A DNA stretch of 64,000 nt. Source: AP-15 sp963845735 (GTDB lineage: Bacteria > Pseudomonadota > Alphaproteobacteria > ATCC43930 > CGMCC-115725). The position numbers and the translations under genes are program-made. Positions 58,219 through 64,000 of the stretch are shown here, piece after piece. Below the pieces are notes generated by a model. The model worked only from the letters and a program-made list of their open reading frames with translations, was not told the DNA's origin and did not search any database. The DNA is taken from the NCBI GenBank assembly GCA_963845735.1, contig CAWJTR010000012.1, positions 186,001-250,000 on the forward strand, written 5' to 3'. Each line of letters begins with the position of its first letter. The first letter of the stretch is position 1.

Positions 58219-58758
58219 GGTTGCAAACCAGATTTTCGTTCAGTTTGACCGGCATCAGATCCCCCTTTTGCCGTCCCCGCCTGAGAAATTAGCCGAAGAA
58301 TTTGGCCGCGAGCAGCCCCCGTCGCCACCACGTTTATGCCTAGCCCTGAAATGCTACCTCTCGCGGGGAAAACCTTGATCGGACACCGGAGCAACGCGAG
58401 CTCCTTCGTGATTTCGACGGCGAATTCGAAGCGAGCGCGATCCGCGGCCTGACCTCGCTGCGAGCGCTGCTCACGCCCGCGCTTGATCCCCATCGAACTC
58501 AATTATCTATAGGCGTCCGTCGGCGGGATTCGCGCTTGGTCGAAATGCACCTTGCCCCAATTTTCCGCGAGCCTCGTTAGAGCGAGAACGATGCAAATCC
58601 TGCTGCCGGCCACGCAATTGACAGCAAATCGTCCTGGCGCTAGCTTTCGGAAGCGCTTCCCAAAGGAGCGAACGATCACCCCCGCATAGGGGGCCGCCAG
58701 TCCGCGAGTGTCGCGCACTGGCGTTTTGCGCCTCCGGGACGACGTTGCGAGATATCGT
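58219..58758. other. Stretch between the basic exported gene and ffh
   Basis: The 540 bases contain no complete gene I can support. On the plus strand a frame without start codon, about 58377-58579, reads like protein (DRTPEQRELLRDFDGEFEAS, then AIRGLTSLRALLTPAL) and may be a fragment of a lost gene. Promoters for ffh and the divergent gene must lie here, but none stands out. Confidence 0.4.
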
Positions 58759-60138
58759 ATGTTCGACAGTCTGACCGATCGCCTCGGCGATGTTTTCGAC
58801 CGTTTGCGCCGACACGGTGCGCTGAGTGAGGACGATGTCGGCGCCGCTCTGAGGGAGATCCGCGTCGCATTGCTCGAAGCCGACGTGGCGCTGCCGGTGG
58901 TCCGGGATTTTGTCGCCGCGGTGCGCGAAAAGGCGCTGGGCCAGGAGGTGTTGCGCTCGGTGACGCCGGCGCAAATGGTGGTCAAGATCGTCCACGACCA
59001 CTTGGTCGAAGTGCTGGGCGGCGGTCAGGACACCGTCGAAATCGACGGGCTCGATCTCAATGCCCCGTCGCCGGTCGGGATCATGCTGGTCGGGTTGCAG
59101 GGCTCGGGCAAGACCACGACTGCAGGAAAGATCGCCAGTCGGCTGAAGCAGCGCGACCGCAAAAAGGTGCTGCTCGCTTCGCTCGACGTGCAGCGCCCGG
59201 CGGCGCAGGAACAACTCGCCGTGCTCGGCCGCCAGATCGGCGTCGCCAGCCTGCCGGTCGTACCCGGGGAGAAGCCGGTGGCGATCACACGGCGAGCAAT
59301 CGAGACCGGGCGGACCCAAGGCTACGACGTTGTCATCTTCGACACCGCCGGGCGGCTCCATGTCAACGAAGAGCTGATGCTTGAAGTGGCGGCGGTGCGC
59401 GAAGTGGCGGCGCCGCACCAGACATTGCTTGTTGCCGATGCGATGACCGGGCAGGACGCGGTCAACCTCGCCAAAGCCTTTGGCGAGCGCGCCGGCATCA
59501 CCGGGATCGTGCTGACCCGAGTCGATGGCGATGCCCGCGGCGGGGCCGCTTTGTCGATGCGCGCCATCACCGGCAAGCCAATCGTGTTCATCGGCACCGG
59601 CGAGCGGATCGCCGCGCTCGAACCGTTCCACCCCGAACGGATCGCCGGGCGTATCCTTGGTATGGGCGATGTCGTCAGCCTGGTCGAAAAGGCGGCCGAG
59701 ACGGCCGACCATGACGAAGCTGAAAAACTCGCCGCCAAGATGGCGAAGGGCAATTTCGACCTCGACGATCTCGCCGGCCAGCTGCGCCAGATCCGGCGGA
59801 TGGGCGGGATGGGCGGAATGCTGTCGATGCTGCCGGGGGTCGGCAAGCTGAAGAAGCAACTTGGTGAGGCAAATATCGACGAGGGCATCGTCAAGCGCCA
59901 GGAGGCGATCATCTCGTCGATGACCAAGAACGAGCGGCGCAACCCCAAGCTGTTGAACGGTTCGCGCCGACGGCGCATAGCCGGCGGCTCAGGAACCTCG
60001 GTGCAGGAGATCAACCGGCTCCTTAAACAGTATCAGGACATGGCCGACATGATGAAAAAGATGAAGAAGCTCGGTCCCAAGGGCGTCGCGCGCCATGGCC
60101 TCGCCGGACTAATGCCCGGCGCCGGATTTCGCCATTGA
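58759..60138 (+). CDS. ffh: Signal recognition particle protein Ffh
   Basis: Ffh binds signal sequences at the ribosome and meets FtsY. ATG 58759 gives the usual MFDSLTDRLGDVFDRLRRHG. The 459-residue protein has the N domain, the GTPase (GLQGSGKTTTAGKIASRL, DTAGRLHVNEELM, TRVDGDARGGAALS) and the methionine-rich M domain (RRMGGMGGMLSMLPG, DMADMMKKMKKLG). It heads the ffh-rpsP-rimM-trmD-rplS cluster. The frame is open 51 bases further upstream, but without family similarity. Intact. Confidence 0.97.
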   Translation: MFDSLTDRLGDVFDRLRRHGALSEDDVGAALREIRVALLEADVALPVVRDFVAAVREKALGQEVLRSVTPAQMVVKIVHDHLVEVLGGGQDTVEIDGLDLNAPSPVGIMLVGLQGSGKTTTAGKIASRLKQRDRKKVLLASLDVQRPAAQEQLAVLGRQIGVASLPVVPGEKPVAITRRAIETGRTQGYDVVIFDTAGRLHVNEELMLEVAAVREVAAPHQTLLVADAMTGQDAVNLAKAFGERAGITGIVLTRVDGDARGGAALSMRAITGKPIVFIGTGERIAALEPFHPERIAGRILGMGDVVSLVEKAAETADHDEAEKLAAKMAKGNFDLDDLAGQLRQIRRMGGMGGMLSMLPGVGKLKKQLGEANIDEGIVKRQEAIISSMTKNERRNPKLLNGSRRRRIAGGSGTSVQEINRLLKQYQDMADMMKKMKKLGPKGVARHGLAGLMPGAGFRH

Positions 60139-60153
60139 CACAGGGATAACAGG

Positions 60154-60513
60154 ATGTCGCTGAAGATCCGCCTCGCACGCGGGGGCGCAAAAAAGAGGCC
60201 CTATTACAGCATCGTCGTCGCCGACGCGCGCAGTCCGCGCGACGGCCGCTTTATCGAACGGGTCGGGACCTACAACCCGATGCTCGATCGCTCTCATGCC
60301 GACCGGGTCACCCTGAAGCCGGAACGGATCCAGCACTGGCTCGGGGTCGGCGCATTGCCGACCGACCGGGTCGCGCGCTTTTTGGGCGATGCCGGCCTGA
60401 TCGACAAGCCGGCGATGCGCGAGACCCCGGTTAAGTCGGCGCCAAAGGCCAAGGCGCAAGAACGGCTGAAGGCCGCCGCCGAAGCGGCTGCAGCCGCCGC
60501 CGGCCGCGGCTGA
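60154..60513 (+). CDS. rpsP: 30S ribosomal protein S16
   Basis: The 119-residue protein opens MSLKIRLARGGAKKRPYYSIVVADARSPRDGRFIERVGTYNPM, the diagnostic S16 N-terminus; the core ends near residue 85 and an alanine-rich tail follows, as common in Alphaproteobacteria. It is 15 bp after ffh and 34 bp before rimM, in a translation-related operon. Confidence 0.97.
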   Translation: MSLKIRLARGGAKKRPYYSIVVADARSPRDGRFIERVGTYNPMLDRSHADRVTLKPERIQHWLGVGALPTDRVARFLGDAGLIDKPAMRETPVKSAPKAKAQERLKAAAEAAAAAAGRG

Positions 60514-60547
60514 GAGCCGAGCGCGTCAAGCCTCTTCGGGCGAAACC

Positions 60548-61102
60548 ATGACGGCGGCGACAAAGCAGGTCTGCGTGGGGGTCGTTACCGGCCCACACGG
60601 GGTCAAGGGCGCGGTGCGGATCAAGAGCTTTACCGCGTGCCCGGAGAATATCGCTGCCTATGGGCCGCTTAGCGACGAAACCGGTCGGCGGAGCCTGGAA
60701 ATGCACGTTATCGGTGCGGCAAAGGGCGTGCTGATCGCACGCCTGACAGGGGTCGAGGATCGGAGCCGCGCGGAGGCGCTGCGTGGCTTGCGCCTCTATC
60801 TGCCGCGTTCGGCCCTGCCGCAGCCCGACCCGGAAGAATATTATCACGCCGATCTGATCGGGCTTGAAGTGGTGCTCAGCGACGGGACGCCGGTTGGGCG
60901 AGTGCGCGCGGTCCACGATTTTGGCGCCGGTGACACCCTCGAAATCGAGCGCCCGACTGCGCCGGCAGCGATGGTGCCCTTCACCCGCGCGGTCGTCCCA
61001 GTCGTCGAAATCGAGGCAGGCCGGCTGGTCATCGAGCCGCCGCCGGGTCTGCTCGCCGATAGTGGGGCGACCGATGGCCCCGCGACGAGGGAACACGCAT
61101 GA
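60548..61102 (+). CDS. rimM: 16S rRNA processing protein RimM
   Basis: RimM helps assemble the 30S head near S19. The 184-residue protein has the N-terminal RimM barrel (CVGVVTGPHGVKGAVRIKSF) and the C-terminal PRC barrel (EEYYHADLIGLEVVLSDGTPVGRVRAVHDFGAGDTLEI and MVPFTRAVVPVVEIEAGRLVIEPPPGLL). Its stop overlaps the trmD start by four bases (ATGA). Confidence 0.95.
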   Translation: MTAATKQVCVGVVTGPHGVKGAVRIKSFTACPENIAAYGPLSDETGRRSLEMHVIGAAKGVLIARLTGVEDRSRAEALRGLRLYLPRSALPQPDPEEYYHADLIGLEVVLSDGTPVGRVRAVHDFGAGDTLEIERPTAPAAMVPFTRAVVPVVEIEAGRLVIEPPPGLLADSGATDGPATREHA

Positions 61103-61836
61103 CCTGGCGGGCGACGGTATTGACGATCTTCCCGGAGATGCTGCCCGGCCCGCTGGCTTATTCGCTTGCCGGGAAGGCACTCAACGCGGGACTGTGGCAG
61201 CTCGAAACAGTGGACATACGCGAGTTTGCGCATGATAGGCACCGTTCTGTCGATGACGCGCCGTTTGGCGGCGGGCCGGGAATGGTCATGCGGCCGGATG
61301 TTCTAGACGCCGCGATTGTGGGCTCTGGCGGGGTCGGGCCCGCGATCCTGTTGTCGCCGCGCGGTCGCCGGCTCGACCAGCAACGGGTCGCGGCGCTCGC
61401 GGCAATGACCGGGGTCACCCTGATCTGCGGCCGTTTCGAAGGGGTCGACGAGCGTCTTCTCGAGGCCCGCGCGATCGAGGAGTTGAGCCTCGGCGATTTC
61501 GTGTTGTCCGGCGGTGAGCCGGCGGCAATCGCGGTGATAGATGCCTGCGTGCGCCTCCTCCCTGGAGTGGTGGGCGCTGCTGAGGCCTTGGCCGAGGAGA
61601 GCTTCGCCGACGGTCTGCTCGAATATCCGCAATACACGCGGCCGCAGATGTGGCAGGGGCGCGCGGTGCCTCCGGTGCTGGTGTCGGGTGACCATCGTCG
61701 CATCCGCGACTGGCGCCGGGGAGAAGCCGAGCGGCTGACCCGTGAACGGCGCAGTGATTTGTGGGAACGCTATCTGGCTGCGTCTGGCCATGCCGCGGGG
61801 CGCGAAGCCAGAACGGATCGAGAGGTCGAGTTATGA
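61099..61836 (+). CDS. trmD: tRNA (guanine-N1-)-methyltransferase TrmD
   Basis: TrmD methylates G37 of tRNAs reading CNN codons and prevents frameshifting. The 245-residue protein shows VLTIFPEMLPGPLAYSLAGKAL, DRHRSVDDAPFGGGPGMVMRPDVL, LICGRFEGVDERLLEA (the SAM trefoil-knot region), and YTRPQMWQGRAVPPVLVSGDH. It overlaps rimM by four bases and rplS by four bases, so the three are translationally linked. Confidence 0.96.
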   Translation: MTWRATVLTIFPEMLPGPLAYSLAGKALNAGLWQLETVDIREFAHDRHRSVDDAPFGGGPGMVMRPDVLDAAIVGSGGVGPAILLSPRGRRLDQQRVAALAAMTGVTLICGRFEGVDERLLEARAIEELSLGDFVLSGGEPAAIAVIDACVRLLPGVVGAAEALAEESFADGLLEYPQYTRPQMWQGRAVPPVLVSGDHRRIRDWRRGEAERLTRERRSDLWERYLAASGHAAGREARTDREVEL

Positions 61837-62249
61837 ATCTTCTGCAGAAATTGGAGCGCGAGCAGGTCGAGAAACTCGCCGCCGCCCGACCTGTGCCGAA
61901 ATTCGAGCCAGGGGATACCGTGCGCGTCAGCCTGCGCGTCGTCGAGGGCGAGCGCGAGCGCATCCAAGCCTTCGAAGGCGTGTGCATCGGGCGCAAAAAC
62001 GCCGGGGTGAACTCGAACTTCACTTTGCGAAAGATCTCCTATGGCGAAGGGGTCGAGCGCATCTTTCCGCTGTACTCGCCGCGGATCACCGCGATCGAGG
62101 TGGTCCGCCGCGGGGTCGTGCGGCGCGCGAAGCTCTATTATTTGCGCGGTCTTACCGGTAAAGCCGCGCGTATTGTCGAGCGCGGCCGCGACAGCGTGCG
62201 CCCCGAAACCGCACCGCCGCCGGCGAAATCCAATAGCGGCGACGCATAA
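61833..62249 (+). CDS. rplS: 50S ribosomal protein L19
   Basis: ATG 61833 overlaps the trmD stop (ATGA). The 138-residue protein has the L19 signature PKFEPGDTVRVSLRVVEGERERIQAFEGVCIGRK, then FTLRKISYGEGVERIFPLYSPRITAIEVVRRGVVRRAKLYYLRGLTGKAARI. The frame is open further upstream inside trmD but without similarity. The last ribosomal gene of the cluster before leuC. Confidence 0.96.
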   Translation: MNLLQKLEREQVEKLAAARPVPKFEPGDTVRVSLRVVEGERERIQAFEGVCIGRKNAGVNSNFTLRKISYGEGVERIFPLYSPRITAIEVVRRGVVRRAKLYYLRGLTGKAARIVERGRDSVRPETAPPPAKSNSGDA

Positions 62250-62270
62250 TCGATCGAAGGGATGGAAACT

Positions 62271-63687
62271 ATGGCCGCGCCGCGCACGCTCTTCGACAAA
62301 ATCTGGGAAAGCCACGTCGTCGACCGGCAGGACGACGGCACCTGCCTGATCTATATCGACCTCCATCTGGTTCACGAGGTGACGAGCCCACAGGCCTTCG
62401 AAGGGCTGAAGCTCGCCGGACGCAAGGTTCGCCGCCCCGACGCGACGATGGCGGTCGCCGACCACAACATCCCGACGACCAACCGCAGCGCCGGCGCCGC
62501 CGGCATCCACGAACCCGAGTCGAAGCTCCAGGTCGACACGCTCGAACGGAACGTCAAGGAATTCGGGGTTCCGTACTTCCCGATCACCAGCATCGACCAA
62601 GGCATCGTCCATATCATCGGCCCGGAGCAGGGCCTGAGCCAGCCGGGCATGACCATCGTCTGCGGCGACAGTCACACCGCGACGCATGGGGCGATGGGCG
62701 CGCTCGCCTTCGGCATCGGCACATCAGAGGTCGAGCACGTGCTCGCCACCCAAACGTTGATCCAGGCTCCGGCCAAGAACATGCTGATCAACGTCGAGGG
62801 CTCGCTCGGCGCCGGGGTCAGCCCAAAGGACGTGATCCTGGCGATCATTGCCAAGATCGGCACCGCCGGCGGCACCGGGCACGTCTTCGAATATGCCGGC
62901 AGCACCTTCCGCGACATGTCGATGGAAGGGCGGATGACCGTCTGCAACATGTCGATCGAGGCCGGCGCGCGGGCCGGGCTCGTCGCCCCCGACGAGAAGA
63001 CCATCGCCTATGTCATGGGCCGGCCCTATGCGCCGAAGGGTGCCGCCTGGGAGCAGGCGGTCGCCTATTGGCGCACCCTGCCCTCGGACTCCGGCGCGAA
63101 ATTCGACAAGGAAGCCCATCTCGCCGCCACCGATATCGCCCCGCACGTCACCTGGGGCACAAACCCCGAACAGGCCGCGCCGGTCACCGGCCGGGTGCCC
63201 GATCCGGCGCAGATCGACGACCCGTTGAAGCGGGCGGCGATCGAACGCGCGCTGCAATACATGCAACTCAAGCCGAACACCTTGCTAACCGACGTGCCGG
63301 TGCAGCGCGTCTTTATCGGCTCGTGCACCAACAGCCGCATCGAAGATCTGCGCGCCGCGGCCGCGATCGCCAAGGGCCGCAAGGTCGCCGACGGGGTCAC
63401 CGCGCTGGTCGTTCCAGGTTCGGGCCATGTCAAGCACCAGGCCGAGGAGGAAGGGCTCGACCGCGTCTTCCTCGAAGCCGGGTTCGAGTGGCGCGAAGCC
63501 GGCTGCTCGATGTGCATGTCGATGAACGACGACAAGGCGATGAACGGCGAGCGGGTGGCCTCGACGTCGAACCGCAATTTCGAGGGCCGCCAGGGCAAGA
63601 ACGCCAAGACCCACCTGATGGGCCCAGCCATGGCCGCCGCCGCCGCCGATCACCGGCCATCTCGCCGACGTGCGACAGTTCGGCTGA
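62271..63687 (+). CDS. leuC: 3-isopropylmalate dehydratase large subunit LeuC, frameshifted near its end
   Basis: LeuC with LeuD isomerises 2- and 3-isopropylmalate in leucine synthesis. MAAPRTLFDKIWESHVVDRQ is the family start, favouring ATG 62271 over 62262. Motifs: VADHNIPTTNR, TIVCGDSHTATHGAMGALAFGIGTSEVEHVLATQ, and the [4Fe-4S] cysteines in IGSCTNSR and GCSMCMSMN. The frame changes in the GCC repeat near 63646; the other frame gives AITGHLADVRQFG and a stop at 63687, the normal end. One extra C explains it. About 471 residues. leuD does not follow directly. Confidence 0.95.
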
Positions 63688-63711
63688 CCAGCGGCACGAT
63701 CCATCGAGCCG

Positions 63712-64000
63712 ATGATGCCGACGCTTGAGCACTCGGATTACAGGTTCAGCGTCACCACGCGTACCGATGATCTTGCCGTCGTGGGCTGTTTGCGGGCGCT
63801 CGCCGATTTTAGCCAGAAGAGCGGAAACAAGCGAATTGCCTGGGGAGGGACGACTGATGCCTATTGGCGGCGCAATGGCCATTCTGTGACGTTTCGGTTC
63901 TCTGCCCTTGAGTTTCGAGAATGCTTTCCGCGCGAGGCTGAGTGCTTGCTCCCGCTGGACCTATGGACGGTGTCCGGCACGCGCGATGACGACCCAGCAT
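63712..64000 (+). CDS. Hypothetical protein, 5' part, cut by right window edge
   Basis: From ATG 63712 (or 63715) a frame stays open for 96 codons to the edge: MMPTLEHSDYRFSVTTRTDD, then LAVVGCLRALADFSQKSGNKR, RRNGHSVTFRFSALEFRECF. Aromatic and charged residues are spread as in a soluble globular protein. No ribosome-binding site is clear and no family is recognised. It does not resemble leuD, which is often found after leuC. Confidence 0.45.
   Translation, partial: MMPTLEHSDYRFSVTTRTDDLAVVGCLRALADFSQKSGNKRIAWGGTTDAYWRRNGHSVTFRFSALEFRECFPREAECLLPLDLWTVSGTRDDDPA

Overview
The window looks like a chromosomal segment of a high-GC alphaproteobacterium, probably of Rhodospirillales/Rhizobiales type. 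Reasons: F1-ATPase genes in the order atpH-A-G-D-C with no Fo genes beside them; an ArsR/SAM-methyltransferase fusion in front of metF-metH; the yqeY-dnaG-rpoD macromolecular-synthesis cluster; ffh-rpsP-rimM-trmD-rplS-leuC divergent from dapF-mtaB-ftsY; and dispersed palindromic repeats of a kind common in that class. Most of the window is core genome.

Layout. 0-1.6 kb: a minus-strand gene cut by the left edge with a nuclease-like D...ExK motif, a small frameshifted gene, and a frameshifted DUF2161 gene. 1.9-7.4 kb: a methionine-cycle operon (ArsR/SAM regulator, metF, metH) with an operator inside its promoter. 7.5-10.8 kb: mlaA, mlaC-like and ettA. 10.9-15.9 kb: TetR, membrane-fusion protein and RND pump. 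16-17.3 kb: Fic protein and a CAT-anticodon tRNA. 17.9-24.8 kb: rpoD, dnaG, yqeY, priA. 25-28.8 kb: DUF484, xerC, an SDR and an amidohydrolase. 29-34.3 kb: atpHAGDC, with a repeat element between atpD and atpC. 34.3-35.5 kb: a RES/Xre toxin-antitoxin pair with a third, broken gene in front. 35.7-36.5 kb: a ferritin-like protein. 36.6-40.7 kb: an AT-rich island (FRG-domain protein, serine resolvase, IS1182-family element, coiled-coil membrane protein). 41.3-49.1 kb: small-molecule metabolism (aldolase, cysteine hydrolase, sugar kinase, TPP enzyme) plus rppH, ctpA and gpmI. 49.3-53.7 kb: a LuxR regulator divergent from a PEP-CTERM protein and two further exported proteins. 53.9-64 kb: NUDIX, ftsY, mtaB, dapF, then ffh, rpsP, rimM, trmD, rplS, leuC, and a gene cut by the right edge.

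A striking property of the whole window is the number of single-base frameshifts, about twenty, in otherwise perfectly conserved genes. They include dnaG, atpD, dapF, ftsY, gpmI and leuC, which cannot all be broken in a living cell, so most are probably sequence errors. At five of them the shift falls in or within two bases of a GANTC motif, the CcrM methylation target of Alphaproteobacteria. This suggests a base-calling artefact at methylated sites. For broken genes I give the span of the inferred complete gene and say where the frame changes.

Accessory regions most worth a second look are the FRG/resolvase/IS island, the LuxR-PEP-CTERM exported-protein module with its 18-bp dyad, and the RES/Xre locus. 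No rRNA, CRISPR array or recognisable riboswitch was seen.
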